From positions 496,001-560,000 of the forward strand of contig JANUWF010001938.1 of the NCBI GenBank assembly GCA_026120185.1: a stretch of DNA of 64,000 bases, written 5' to 3'. Positions 1 through 13,010 of this stretch are shown here, one piece after another. Source of the stretch: Voacanga thouarsii (taxonomy: Eukaryota > Streptophyta > Magnoliopsida > Gentianales > Apocynaceae). The position numbers and the translations under genes were made by a program. The notes beneath the pieces are model-generated. The model was not told the origin of the DNA and ran no database searches. It worked only from the letters and a program-made list of their open reading frames with translations. Every line of letters starts with the position of its first letter. Position 1 is the first letter of the stretch.

Positions 1-1977
1 TAATCTATCTAATATATCAGGATCATCATACTGCGCATTAGATGATCGAATTGAACTTTCCAACAGTCCCGCAAGCTTGAATGAACTGATTGTATTAGCT
101 GGCTCGGACAGCTCTGGACCAACAATGTCCATAAGATATTGAACAAAATCACCCTGCCCCAGAAGTAGATAGCGCTTAATTGCAAGGCAATGTTCCTTAA
201 ACTTGAATCTTTTGTGCACAACATCTAACAAATGCATATCTATCCTCTTTGCAGCCTCAGTGACCAGAGACTCAAGTGCATCAGTCTCACCATAACCAAG
301 ACTGCCTCTCCTAGTTGTAGTCCCAGCAGCAGCAGCAGCTTCTGTAGCAGCCTCAGCCCAACCATGATCCTCACAGCAAACTCTAAGGAAATTAATAGAC
401 TTTCCAGTCCTTAGAATTCGCTGAGCAAGGGATGGAGATATAAAAGAAGGAAGCATTGCAGCATGCAGCCTGTAACCTTCCCTCCAAAGAGACTCTGCTT
501 TAACAGGTTGACTCAAAACAAAGAACTCAGAATAAATATCTTCAAGTTCTCCTTCTAGAACCCAACTCCTCACCATTTCAAAAAGTGGGGAACACACCCG
601 TCGAAGCAATCTCTTCATGAAATCATTCACAAGTGGATCACCATGCTGGGCATGCATGTGAATTGCCCCTGCCATGGCCCCACCTTTCAAAACCTTACAG
701 CTATCAACCAGAACAGCCATTAACCTCATCTTCACCATTGGCTCTGCAAACCAAACAGACAGCCTCCTTAATGAAAGATAGTTACCCACATTTGCAGTGT
801 CTGCAACCATTGGAATAGGGTTCATTGCCTGCGCCTCAAGAACTGCCAGCAACTTATAATACTCTGACAGCTCGTCCTGCAATGCAGCACAAAATGCCTG
901 CCCAACAGTCCCTACATCCTCAGCTGGAAACCTGTCCATGCTCTCTGAAATATACTCCTTAACCTTTTTAAACAACCACCCCAGCTCACAAAGCTTCTGA
1001 ACCATAATCCTAGTTGGTCTTGGAACTTTAACTAAATCAGGCAATACGTATCCATCTGCATTCTTATCAAACTTCACATATTTACCATCAATCCCTTGGC
1101 AAGCATACAACACATCCCTGACCAAAACCTCCTCTGATATCTCATTCTCTTCCTTCAACAAATTCACAAATTCCCTATAAGCCATATCACGAATGTTCTC
1201 GGGGTCCTTTGACACCATTAAAACCCCTCCACTCCATACCTTGTCCACATTCTCCCTTCCCTTGAAAACCCTTGAATTTTCCCCCAAACCCCTCAATTTC
1301 TCAAAATCAGCACTCAAACCTCCATCGCTCCATTTCTTCTCCACCTTTCCCAAATTACCCAAACTTCTCACTCTGTTGCAATTATCTCTAGAGGCCATTG
1401 AATTATTGGATATGTTGTTAACCTCTACACTACCCAAATTCTTATCCAAATTATTCAAGCCCTTAAAATATTCATTTCCAGCACTACATCTACTGCTTGA
1501 TTCATTATCAAACAAGGCAGGCAATCCACCGGACAATGCATGGTCAAAAAACCCATTAGAAACCTTAGAAATGAGCTGATTTTTTTGGGCTTTTCGATCG
1601 TCAGAAATAGTTTTGAGCAAATAAAGCACAGCCCACTTATTTTTAACACTACCAGGTCCCGTCTTTGTTGAAAATTTAGTGTACAGATCCGTGAAAGTGA
1701 GGGCTTCAGATGACTTACCTTGGGTGGCGAGTTGTCGCTTAATGGACTCGGCCATAGCAGCCTCGTCTGGGGCAATAGATGGGGTCATTCGACTAGAAAG
1801 AATGCGCAAAGCATACTTGAGTGCTTGCTGGTACTGTAGATGAGTGACTGTAGAGGCGGAGTTAGGATTAGGGTTTGAGGTGGAAGGTGGAGAGGAAATT
1901 GAGTGCGGAGAGGTGCAGAGTAAACGGTGAACTAGTTCTTTGACTAGATCTAAGACCTTCCTATCATCGTCTTCCAT
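1..1977 (-). CDS. GCP3: Gamma-tubulin complex component 3 (GCP3/Spc98), partial: C-terminal end lies beyond the left edge
   Basis: A single open frame of 659 codons runs from the ATG at 1977-1975 to base 1 with no stop and no visible intron. The protein starts MEDDDRKVLDLVKELVHRL and contains KTGPGSVKNKW, VLMVSKDPEN, MDRFPAEDVGTVGQAF, AMNPIP, LSLRRLSVWFAEPMVKMR and GQGDFVQYLMDIVGPELSEP, all typical of plant GCP3. By family knowledge GCP3 pairs with GCP2 in the gamma-tubulin complex that nucleates microtubules at the nuclear envelope and cell cortex. The N-terminal half of the Spc97/Spc98 fold (GRIP1) starts at about residue 250; the gamma-tubulin-binding half is only entered here. Family members are about 840 residues, so roughly 180-200 codons are missing. 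Residues about 131-249 form an Asn/Ser/Gly-rich linker that looks longer than in the Arabidopsis protein as I remember it. Confidence 0.96.
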   Translation of the reverse strand, partial: MEDDDRKVLDLVKELVHRLLCTSPHSISSPPSTSNPNPNSASTVTHLQYQQALKYALRILSSRMTPSIAPDEAAMAESIKRQLATQGKSSEALTFTDLYTKFSTKTGPGSVKNKWAVLYLLKTISDDRKAQKNQLISKVSNGFFDHALSGGLPALFDNESSSRCSAGNEYFKGLNNLDKNLGSVEVNNISNNSMASRDNCNRVRSLGNLGKVEKKWSDGGLSADFEKLRGLGENSRVFKGRENVDKVWSGGVLMVSKDPENIRDMAYREFVNLLKEENEISEEVLVRDVLYACQGIDGKYVKFDKNADGYVLPDLVKVPRPTRIMVQKLCELGWLFKKVKEYISESMDRFPAEDVGTVGQAFCAALQDELSEYYKLLAVLEAQAMNPIPMVADTANVGNYLSLRRLSVWFAEPMVKMRLMAVLVDSCKVLKGGAMAGAIHMHAQHGDPLVNDFMKRLLRRVCSPLFEMVRSWVLEGELEDIYSEFFVLSQPVKAESLWREGYRLHAAMLPSFISPSLAQRILRTGKSINFLRVCCEDHGWAEAATEAAAAAGTTTRRGSLGYGETDALESLVTEAAKRIDMHLLDVVHKRFKFKEHCLAIKRYLLLGQGDFVQYLMDIVGPELSEPANTISSFKLAGLLESSIRSSNAQYDDPDILDRL

Positions 1978-4900
1978 GGCGGACTTGGGTGGGGAGATCG
2001 AAAGAGAACGCCGGAGGGGAAAGTTTTGAGGGTTTTTTGGATTTTGGATTTTTGATTTAATATGGGCGGGTAAAGGTAAAGCACTTGCAGTTGCAGATGC
2101 CAACCAACAAAAAATAGAAATATAAATAAAGGAAAAGAAACGCTGCCCAGTTTACGAGTGAAGAATCGGTGTTTCCTGCTCAGCGAGTTCATTATGGGCA
2201 AAGAGAGAAATTCCAGATGGCCGACCGAATCCAAAGGTCCAGAAATTTTACAAATCGCTTCAACCCGCCTGCGAGGTTGTGGCCTGAGCCCAAGTTGTCC
2301 ATCCAATTGGCCCAAGGACACCTAGTGAGCTATCAAAATGGGTCAGTCCAGTTCAATCCATGTGGGCTGATAAAAATATGAATCGAGGCGGACTAGCCTA
2401 TTTTATTAATAGGCTGTAAAATCTTAAATTCATCCCAGCTTTTCTTAATCTATAGGCCAATCTATGGGTCATTTATATATAAATAATATATTTAAAAAAA
2501 ATTATACCATATTTATATTTTTTAGTCTTTAATTTTAACTCTAATACAAATATAATGAATCAAAATATAATTTAAAATAAAATATAAATATCAAATAATA
2601 AATTAAGTATATTTTATCTATTATACTTTACACACATAATTCTATATAAATTTACAATTTTAACAAGTCCAAGAATTAAACATCACAAATCACATATTAA
2701 ATTCATAATTCTCAAATATATAAATATAGTAATTCAATTTAAAAGTTCAAATTTAGAAAAATCAATATTTGTTTCACAATTTCATAAAAAGACCATAAAA
2801 CACTGAAAGTATTGCTCATACTTCCAATCTGCTAAAAATATACACATTCTTCAATCATTTAAGATTTCTTCAATAATTTTATTCGAATCTACTGTTGACG
2901 ATGATGTATTTGACATGGCTGTTTCAACGTCAAATTGTTCATTTAATAATAACAAAAAGAAAGAATAACATAATTAGTATTATACTTAGTAATTATTAAT
3001 TAGTTAAAGAAATTAAAAAATTGTTATATATTGCCGTCATCATCTATAATTAGTATGTGATTTTGATTTTTGAAACTATTATAATTTTTAAATTTGGGAA
3101 TTAAAAAAAACAAAGGTGGTCCATGGGCCAAGCCTAACCTAGCCCCACTCAAACCATGGCTTTGTGGACCGAGTCAAATAGGCCCGATTGAAATATAGAC
3201 TTAAAAAAAATGCAACTCACCCCAACTTATATTACTCGTGGTTCATGCCTATCCTATGGGCTTAGTCCATTTTGACAACTCTAGCCCATCCAAAAAACAA
3301 ATAAAAATTAAAAATTATAGCAATAATACTATTTTTTTTTAATTTTTAAAAAAGTACTCTTATACTATTATCAATTGAGTAAATGAAATTTTAATTTAAC
3401 CTTAATTGGATTCTTGTCAAATCGTCGAGAAATATTCATGAAATTCGTTTATATAATCGTGAAAAATATTCAAATTTGACCAATACGATCTACAAATATT
3501 TCTGTTAAAATTATTAAATATTTTATTATTTGATTAATTATCAAAATTGAAAATGCAATATCTAATTATCAATCGTATAATAATACAGAGACTTTTTGAA
3601 TTTAATTCTAAAAAAATATGGGAAAACTTTTATTCTCACTATCAAGAAAAAATTAATTATTCTCTACCCAAATTTATTTTAAAGAAACCCCTCAATATTA
3701 ATTAAATAAACATTTTGTTAGTTAAGCAACTAATAAATGAATTGTATTATTGATGAGATTAGCAATGGTTGTTGGGTTGGAGAATCAAACAAATAATAGA
3801 TGGTCCATTTACTTAAAAAAAAAAAAAAAAGGAATAATGGTCCCATGAACAAATTAAAATTTGGATCTCAGAATCAGTAAAGCACCTACTCACTAGTAAG
3901 GATGTAGCCATGGTTATAAAAGGGTAACTAAGGAGAAAGGACCACTTCCCTGTTCAGTGCTCTGACCTTTTCTACTTCTTCAATATATGATTGCTATGTC
4001 CTCTACTCAATCCAAAACTTAAATTGAATTAAAAATAAATTTAATTTAAATAATTTTTGTTTTCTAATAATTGTCATATACTCATAATACATTATATTTT
4101 TTTTGTCTAATTAATGATGACTCTCATATTTAATAATATTTTATTAAATTTTAACAAATTAATTTTAATATAATCTTTATCCAAATACTGTATATATTTG
4201 GTAAGCAACAATGTCATGTAGTAACTTTTGAGGGAAGGGGCAGAGGATAGGAACACAGGCAAACTTACTTATGTAGATTTAGTATTTGTATATTTTTTAT
4301 AAAAAAATTTTATTAATAAAAAAAGATCGTAATTATTATCTCAATGTACGAACATAACTTATGTTCTAAATGAGTTTTGAATCTCGAATATCAGTGCGAA
4401 AATTTCAACACCAACTATCTCTACTAAGGGATAATATTTATATATTTTAAAAATTATAATATATAATGTATATAGTATAAATTTTAATGAAACAATTTAT
4501 TAATTAAAAAAAAGGAAAAAGTGAATAGATTCCAAGTAACTTATGATCTAAAAAAGTGAGAAAATTTTTATTTTTCTTTTGGTAGTTGAAAACTTGTAGC
4601 AGACAAGACAAGAAGACAGCCGAGCGATATGGTTTTTAATGGTATGGTTTGAGTAATCAACTAATAATAAATGAATGACAATTCCTATTTTTATTTTAAA
4701 AAAATAAGGATAATTACTAAAAATGATAAATGATAAATTTTGAATGCAAAATAGACTATTATATTGTGACTTAAAAAAAAATCGAATGAGACATAAAATA
4801 GTTCTATTTTGTCAGATTCTGATTCTCACCTAATTTTTAAATATATACAAAAAAAAAATAGACATATTAAAAAAAGCTTTGTTTCTCTATTTATTGGAGA

Positions 4901-5500
4901 AGAGATTAGCACCTACTGCCTAAACAATCAATCAATGAAATATAGAATAGGACAAAATTTTAGCCAATTATGAATGAGATCACAGCCCAATAAAATAATA
5001 TATTCCTTCAAATTTCTTTAAAGATATGATCTAACTATTTTTAGTAATTGTGTGTAATAATATCAATTTGATTCCTTCTACCATATTTTTTTTCTTTTTA
5101 ATTTTTATTTCTTATAGAGCACTTCTATTATTTCCCCCTGATTTTATCGTCAAGATATTTTCTTTCCGAACAAAAAATATGGTCTTTTTATTGGAAATAT
5201 GTTACGTATGGTTAGACTGAAAAGACAATGAAAAAAAAAAGAAATATAAATTTAACTATGAATTATATCATTTTATTAAAAAAATAAAGAATAAGTAAAG
5301 TAAGAAGAAAAACTCTTCTCTTCTATATAAAAAAAAATCATCATTTAAACGATTTGAAATATAAATAAATATAATATTTTATTTATTTATTTATTATAAT
5401 TAAATAAAATAAAAATTAATTATATTAAATTTTTTTAATAGAACACCTCCTCCCATACCTGTCTCTGTCTATCCTCCTTTATTTTTGATTTGTATTTAAA
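1978..5500. other. Intergenic, AT-rich, between GCP3 and the SINAT gene
   Basis: The first few hundred bases should hold the GCP3 leader and promoter. The rest is strongly AT-rich with many poly-A/T runs and short open frames without recognisable protein character. The stretch around 4018-4205 is a dispersed repeat listed separately. I see no gene. Confidence 0.6.
4018..4205. repeat. Dispersed AT-rich repeat, copy 1 (second copy at 12995-13170)
   Basis: The segment shares an ordered series of blocks with 12995-13170: TTTAATTTAAATAATTTTTG, then ATTTAATAATATTTTATTAA with AATTTTAACAA following, then TAATCTTTATCCAA. Spacing is conserved within a few bases. Both copies are non-coding. I cannot assign a family or find clear ends. 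Confidence 0.65.
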
Positions 5501-7305
5501 AATAATTTTTTGATAATGTATGCTAGAAGGTGACCAGTCGGCAGGGAGGAACAAGGGAGAAGGAGACGGAGAAGAAGAAGGAGAAGGAAGAGGGTGTAGT
5601 GCGGCTGGCAAATTGCAAAGGCAGCTGTTGCGGACCGTAAAAATCTTTGACTTTGAAGTTTTGAATGTTAGCGTGTGGGTAAAGTTAAGTTACCACGTTT
5701 ATCCGCATGTCAAAATTATTATTACCATTACCTATTTACTTCAAAGTTTTGAACTTCAAACAGAAACCAGATCCCCCTCCTCCTCCTCCTCCTCCGCCTC
5801 CATAACTCGTCTAGAAAACAAAATTGTTACCGGGCACCATCTCTTTCTAAAACAGGACAAACAAATGCACAACAGTGACCAGAGGGATAGTTGAGTTTTC
5901 CAGCAAACTTTTTATAATATTGGGGTAAGCTTAGTATAATATGTTTTAACTTTTTGGATTGAAACATACTTTCTTGCTTTTGTACTCGAATTGGAGTTCG
6001 TAAAAAGTATAAAGATTCGATTTTTATGGAAATCTTCCCTATGGGTTGCGTCGAAACTAAGCCATGTATTCTGTGTTTCTTTATTGATGGAGAAAACTAT
6101 TTTAAAAAAAAAATTAATTCTGGGAAATTGCTTGGTGATATAGGCAATGCGGTAGAAATTTGGAGTTATTATTATTGTCATGACTTGTTTTTTCAATTCG
6201 TCTTTTTGGAAGGATTATTGAAGCCTTAGTTCGTTTTGACTGAGTCCAGTTTGGAAATTTTGAGATAAGTAGTACTTTGTTGAATAATGAATCAAAATTT
6301 TGAGAAGGGATAGGACAGAATTATCTTCAATTCTGATTTCTGACTTTTTATCTCATCTTCGTTTCCTTTAGGGAACGGATTAACTAAAGGGCTTCATTAT
6401 AGCCCTGTCAAATTTGATTCTGCATTTGCAGTTGTGGCTCTATTAAATTCGAAACTAGGTTTGTTGGCTACGTCATTTTGGTTTGCTCTGATTATTATTT
6501 TAAAATCTACACCATTCTTTTGTTCGTTTTGGTGAAGCTTTTAGGAAATATGGAATATTAGGTTATTGTTGCTTGTTGTGGGGATGTGACTCAACTGTTA
6601 ATGCATAAACTTCAAAGTCAATTGTTCTTTGTTTGATGTTACCATTTACTGGTATGGCTTGCCTTTTTGCTGCTTTTGAGAGTACATGTCTTTTGCTTAA
6701 AATCTCAATTAGAATGCAGTTCCTTCTTTGGGTTTCAACAAGGTAGCCTGTCAACAGTGTGGAAACTGCATAAATCTGCATGCACTTATGGCTTTCATGA
6801 AAAATGGAAATGTTGGTTATGTAATGAAACTAAAGTTATTTGTGTTTGGTAGGCTATCCTATGATATATGATTAACAGCTTTTTGTTTATGGATAAAGAG
6901 AGCACATTATTTGTTTGTGATTTGCATAGAAGTTAGGTGGGGGAGTCTATTTTCATCCATATTAGTTTAGAATTCCACCTAACTCATAGACCAAAAGGTT
7001 GGAAACAGGAGGAGGTGAGGACAGAAAATGTCTTTAGATCATTCAAGATGCTTAGAACTGATGTAATGGTCATAGGGACCGTTGAATCAGTTTACTGCAC
7101 CCCCCTGACCCCCAATATGTAGTCTTTTCCTGAAACTTAAGTCAATATTTACCGTCTAGAATATGTCCTTTATATATGTGCTCCTAGTGACTTTTAGACA
7201 ATGGTTTCGCTTTCACTTTGATATAATAGGTGTTTGCAAATGCCTTTAGGGAAATCAATCTATTTTTTGCTGTTCATTTGTCATATTGACTGAACATTAT
7301 TATAG
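5500..7305 (+). promoter_or_regulatory. Probable 5' leader exon and leader intron of the SINAT gene
   Basis: A pyrimidine-rich patch with repeated TCC at about 5773-5800 looks like a plant 5' untranslated leader. A good acceptor (TTATTATAG) ends at 7305, 17 bases before the SINAT start codon, so the coding exon is probably preceded by a leader intron of more than 1 kb. The donor of this intron was not fixed. Open frames here, including a 124-codon one at 5520-5894, look incidental. Confidence 0.4.
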
Positions 7306-7322
7306 GAACTGTTGGACAAAAG

Positions 7323-10020
7323 ATGGCTCCTGTGGGTGGTGTTTGCAAAGGAGAAGTTGAATCACATCTGAAGAATGCAAACTATGACATTGCAGTGATA
7401 AAGACAGAGAAAAATAGCACTCCTTTGAAACCTAAGATCACTTTAAGTGAAAAGATTGGAATAGCTTCAATCAATGGTGTGCATGAGCTTCTTCAGTGTC
7501 CTGTCTGCAAAAGTTCACTGTTCCCTCCCATTCATCAGGTTTGATCTTTAGCATTGTGACTAACCTTGTAATATTTTTTCCTATCATAAAAAATAATTGT
7601 GGTTGGGAATTCCATTCTTCTCTCTCTTTCTTGATTTTTTTTTAATGGATTGATGGCATTCTGGATGTGGGGAATATGATCTACTGTTGACAGGTGATTG
7701 CAAAATATTGATTGTTTCTAGTCCCTTTACAAGTTTTCTCTTGCAACTAATAACCCAAGTCATATATCTGATGATTATTTGAGGCATTGAAGTCTCTTCA
7801 CACACCAATATTGATTTCATTATTTGTTTGATGGTCACCGATTGCCATTTCGTTTTTGAGGGATTAGGAGGTTACAGGCTTACAGCTATTGTTATTTCCA
7901 TGTTTAATCAGTTTAAATTGGATAATCAATCATGAATTGCCACATTGGGCCACTGCACATCAATTGAGCTCATCAGAAGTTTGTTCTCATTTGGTACCTC
8001 TATCTAATAGATCTGGAAGGGATCTATTCTGAATGTGCTGTATTTCAAAAATTCTGGGTTCATTTTCATTGATCCTCCGTGTCATCTCAATTGTTCTTGA
8101 TACATCTTTAGTGGTTTTTCACTCTTCTCCTTTTCAGATAATTCATGCAATCCTTGTCTTATATACTTGTACCACATTTACTCCTACAAAAATTTTGCAG
8201 TCTAATTCTTCGTTTATGGTCTTTCCATTTAGTGCCCAAATGGTCACACATTATGTGCAACCTGCAAAATGAGAGTGCAGAATTCTTGCCCAACTTGCCG
8301 ATTCGAGCTTGGAGATATAAGGTGTTTGGCCTTGGAAAGAGTGGCTGAGTCCTTGGAGCTTCCATGCAAATATCAACATGTTGGCTGCCATGATATATTT
8401 CCATACTACGGCAAGCTCAAACATGAACAGGTCTGCCGATTCCGCCCATATAGTTGTCCTTATGCTGGGTCTGAATGCTCTATGACAGGTGATATCCCTA
8501 CCCTTGTCGCACATCTTAAGGATGACCACAAGGTTGACATGCATGATGGATGTACCTTCAACCACCGTTATGTGAAATCAAATCCACATGAAGTTGAGAA
8601 TGCAACATGGATGCTGACAGTAAGTTAATTACAAACAAAATGTAGAGCAATCTTCCTGATTATAAAAGAGTTTAATTACCTTCATACAAGTGTATTACTT
8701 TTTCATAAGATTGATATTCATCTCACGGTGTTGTGTAACAATGATGCATGGTACCTCTAATGGTCATTTAAACATGCATATGGCAGATAAATTTACTTAG
8801 ACCATTTGCATTGCATGTTTCATATTTGTTATCCCTTGTGACAGCATGAAAAGAAATCTGAGGTTTGTGAAGTTTATTCTTTATCAAAGTTTGTGAAAAA
8901 ACTGTCGCAGTAATCAACTTAATGGACAGTAGTTCCACTTAAAGTCCCTGTTAATAACATGTAAAAGCAAAGGGAGAGGAGAAAAAGAGAGGAAAAAAAT
9001 TTCCTGCAGACAACATATAAGAGAACTGCAAACTGGTGTCTGATAAATAGTAAGATTTCACAACTATTTTGGACACCTCTATCCTCTCTGATATGATTAG
9101 AAGTCAGTTTCCATGTTAACTTACATTAGATTTACGTAAATTGCATATGGAACACATAAGATGTAAAGTAACATACTTTCTGTACTCGTTTTGTGTGTGT
9201 GTCACAAGTTATTTGCGTGATTGTTGTGCTAAATGTTTGCTAAGGCTACTAATCTTACGTTGTATCAGTCTCCTGAATTCTCATCATTGTAGTGGTAATG
9301 AGAGGAAATGCCCTTTGCATTGGAAGTTCTAAATTTTCAGCACATCAACAGTTTTAGTCTCTCCCCTCCCTCCCCACCCCGCTTGTCTCTTCCCCTCCTT
9401 CTCCCCCTTGTTAAAGCAAGTGGAAAGTTGTAGTAAAACAAATTGTAAAAGAGACACCATAACTGAACATGTTTGCTGAAGCTTGTATTATTAGTTTATG
9501 GGCTTGATCAATTTGAGTCTTACCTTCTTTTAGTACAAGATAGGCTTCAAAGTTAATGCTGTGTCTGCTGACTCTGTTGCTAAATTAAAACATTGTCTGA
9601 CTTGATAGTGGTTGGCATATTTCTTGAGAAAGAAGAAAATCCTGAGTTTGTTCCCTCTAGTTGCAAACTGCTTACTCTCCATTTTATCACTGCGTGCAGG
9701 TATTCAACTGTTTTGGAAGAAAGTTCTGCCTCCATTTTGAGGCCTTCCAGCTTGGTATGGCACCTGTGTACATAGCATTCCTGCGTTTCATGGGTGAGGA
9801 CAATGAAGCCAGAAAATTCAGCTACACTTTGGAAGTCGGTGGTGGTGGCCGCAAGTTTATATGGCAAGGAGTACCTAGAAGCATTCGCGATACTCACAAG
9901 AAAGTTCGCGATAGTTTAGATGGATTAATAATCTCTAGGAATTTGGCACTTACCTTCTCTGGTGGTGACAAGCAGGAGCTTAAGTTGAGAGTGACTGGGC
10001 GCATATGGAAAGAATTGTAA
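7323..10020 (+). CDS. SINAT-type RING E3 ubiquitin ligase (seven in absentia family)
   Basis: Three coding exons, 7323-7538, 8233-8619 and 9700-10020, all join in phase 0 with GT-AG introns and give 307 residues, normal for plant SINATs. The RING finger spans residues 59-94 (Cys59, 62, 73, His77, Cys80, 83, 91, 94; motif CPVC...CPTC). The SIAH-type zinc finger follows (LPCKYQHVGCHDIFPYYGKL, then VCRFRPYSCPYAGSEC), and then the TRAF-like substrate-binding domain (VKSNPHEVENATWML, FCLHFEAFQLGMAPVYIAFL, ending RVTGRIWKEL). Family members dimerise, bind E2 enzymes and direct substrates to the proteasome; Arabidopsis SINATs act in auxin, autophagy and stress signalling. The N-terminal 52 residues are variable. 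Which SINAT number it matches cannot be decided by eye, so no symbol is given. Confidence 0.96.
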
Positions 10021-10790
10021 GTCTGTAGATGATCTGGATTCTGGTGACTGTACAGTTTCTGAAAACTATGGAACCTCCTCAGCATCTGATAGGAACCGGG
10101 CAGATGTTGCATACTCTAATGGTGCTTTTTTTTTTGGGTCACCGGCCTTTATGGTCCGTAGAACGATTACAATTGGAAAGTCTATTTTGAGTACCAATGG
10201 TAAAAGATGCCGTAAGTTTTACTGTGTTTTTCCTGAACCATGTGCATCAGTTCCTTCTCTCCTCTTCATCACATGAAACTGTTTATGCATTAGTCTGAGG
10301 GTCACAACAGCCTTTGGGATACAACTTTGCTCATAAGCTCGTGAAACCATCAGGGAAGCTGAAAGAGAGCAAGAAATGAAAAAGTGTTAATTTCTATGCT
10401 TGCAAACAAATACTCTTTCTGACCAAACGAAATTAATCTACTTATCATCTTGAGTTGTCTAAAAAAAATTGATATTTTTTCTTAAAATGAAAAATTTTAA
10501 TATATTTATACTATGAAATAATTAATATTTCTCTCATGTATTATTTCTATATATCTAAATTTGATATAAAATATTTTTAAATCTATATATATTTTATTAT
10601 TATTATCTTATTATAATTTTTATTTTTATATAAAATTTTTGTATTCAGCCAACTACTATTAATTTGGTTTGTATGAATAAAGTAAATGTTTTGTACGAAG
10701 TAAGAACACGTTAAAGTCTTTAGAGAGAAAATAACAAAAGTTTGGTCTCAACTTACAACAAAAGCGAAAGGTGAATGTTGTACTAATTAG
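10021..10790. other. SINAT 3' untranslated region and AT-rich spacer
   Basis: The first 300 or so bases after the stop codon have mixed composition and are probably 3' untranslated. From about 10440 the sequence becomes AT-rich up to the hAT element. No gene is seen. Confidence 0.5.
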
Positions 10791-13010
10791 CAATGGTCAG
10801 TGGATCGGTTCAGTCTGTCGGGTCAGTGTGTCAGGACGGCCCGACTGGCCACTGTGTATCAGGCCGGGCCTAGGTCCCAGTTTGGCCTGAGCCAGGGGTT
10901 TTTCCACCACGGGCGGGCCTGTCTGAGAGAGTCGTTACCCAACAACTCTCTTATTTTTTTTTAATTACATTTCAGTTCCAAAAGCGGTTGAAATATTTTT
11001 TTTTATATTTTGGTCCTTAATGATTATATTCTCTATTTTAACCACTAAAACTCTATAAATACCCTTCAATTTAACTCAAAACTCATCAAACACTCCCAAA
11101 TTCTCTCAAACTCTCTTATTTTCATTCATCTTTTTCTCATAATCCTCAAATTCTTCATTTTCTCTACAAAAAAGTAATAGAATAGAATTTATTTTTATAT
11201 TATACTTTTTTAATTCTTCAAGAAAGTCTTCATATTTTAGAAGATTGTTGAGTAACGAAATAGTATATACAAGAAGTAAAAAGTTACACAAAGTATTGTT
11301 ATTCTTGAATCTTGGTCATCAACGAGTTAGAATTTCTTAATCTTACATTCTGATATTTTAGCTTTATTAAGTGTTTATTTATTTTAGTTATTTGTTTAAT
11401 TTTTAAGTTAATTTGTTATTTATATTTTTTCATTCTCTTATTTCATTATTTGTTAATACCTTATTTTTTAAAACTTTTATTTGAATTTTGATTGCTTATT
11501 TTTTTTTAAAGAAATAATGGATCCAAATCAATATCATCATTTTTCTTCGTCCCAATCATTTGCACATTTTGATTTTAATATAGATCCAGCCTTGAATTTA
11601 ATAAATAATGAAATAGTTAATGAAGATGAATGTCCTAATAGGCCTAGCGTTAGTGTTTCACAATCATAACCAAATCCAACAATTAATACTAATGAATCTA
11701 ATATAAGTGAGGATGATATTGAAGCAACGGATATTATAGCTAAAATAAAAATATCTATGGTTTGAAATCTTTTTGAAAACGATAATGAAAATGATATGAC
11801 AATATGTAAAATTTGTAGGGTGGTATATGCACATAAGAAGGAATGAGGGACGGAAACATTAGTTAGACATAGGAAAATGTCACATAATGATTTGTTAGAA
11901 AACATACTTAAACAATAACAAATACGTACTATAGGAGGTCAAATTGTTGGTAACTTTCAATATGATTATAGAAAAAATAGAAATAGATTTGCTAAAATGA
12001 TTGTTCAAACTAAATTACATTTTAATTTTGCAGAAAATCCACATTATAAACAATATATGTAAAATAATTGTCAACCAGTATGGAAAAGAATTCCTAGAAT
12101 AATATTAAAAAATGATATAATAAAGATATATAAAGAAATAAAAGAGTATCTAATTGTTATATTTGATTTTTGTGGTTGGAAATTTGCTTTTACTTGTGAT
12201 GGTTGGACTGTAATTACTAATGAATCTTATTTGTGCATTACATGTCATTGGATAGATCATGATTAGTTAGTAAAAAAAAATTATTTATTTTAAATTATTT
12301 GAATATCCTCGTATAGATAGTAGTATAGCTAGAATGATTATTCAAACATGTCGTGAATACAGGATTTTAAATAAAATTATTTTTATTTCTTTAGATAATG
12401 CGTCAAATAATGATTCCGTCATAGCAATTTTGAAAAATAGTATGAATCCTATGTTAGATAGTATTTCATTTCATATTAGGTGTGCTTTTCATATACTTAA
12501 TTTGGGTGTTAAAGAATAATATAAATATATTGATGATATTGTTAATATAATTAGAAATATTATTTTATTTATTAAAACTTCCCCAATTAGGTAACAAAAT
12601 TTGAAGGTATTATACCAAGAATAAGATGTATCTTTTAAAAAATTTAGGCTAGATTGTAAAATTAGATGGAACTCAACTTTAGATATATTTGAAAGTGTTA
12701 TACCTTTTCAAAACCAACTTATTGAATTTTGTAATAGTAGTAATTTTCAACCTCCACTAACTGAAACTCATTTTGAAAATTGTACTACACTTTCAATATT
12801 TTTATTTACTTTCAAAGAAGTTACTGAATTTTTATCGGGATCTTATTATTTCACTACTCATCATATTCTTCCAACACTTGCTAAGGTAGCACATATTTTT
12901 TGTAAGTATATGGATCATCTCCAATATGATTATTTTATGAGAAGTATGTTTGAAAAATATAAAAAATATTATGAAGATAAATTAAAATTTTCATTTAAAA
13001 AAAAGATTAA
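10791..13010 (+). mobile_element. Decayed hAT-superfamily DNA transposon with BED-zinc-finger transposase remnant
   Basis: A GC-rich terminal zone at about 10791-10930, full of GGCC and GGGC motifs and starting CAATGGTCAGTGG, stands out from its AT-rich surroundings and resembles the 5' end of plant Ac-like elements. A transposase-like frame starts at ATG 11517 (MDPNQYHHFSSSQ). It is broken by in-frame stops at 11667 and 11763 and by several later ones. Recognisable parts are a BED zinc finger at about 11796-11885 (CKICRVVYAH then RHRKMSH), the core FTCDGWTVITNESYLCITCHW at about 12190-12250 and a second core segment at about 12380-12515 (SLDNASNNDS then FHIRCAFHILNLGV). A further stretch (RWNSTLDIFESVI) reaches about 13000. 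The C-terminal dimerisation region and the 3' terminal repeat are absent, with the dispersed repeat at 12995-13170 taking over. The element is dead. Confidence 0.85.

Noticed and set aside
5520..5894. 124-codon plus-strand open frame before the SINAT gene
   Set aside because: It is low-complexity Glu/Gly and Ser runs from purine and TCC repeats, in what looks like promoter and leader DNA.
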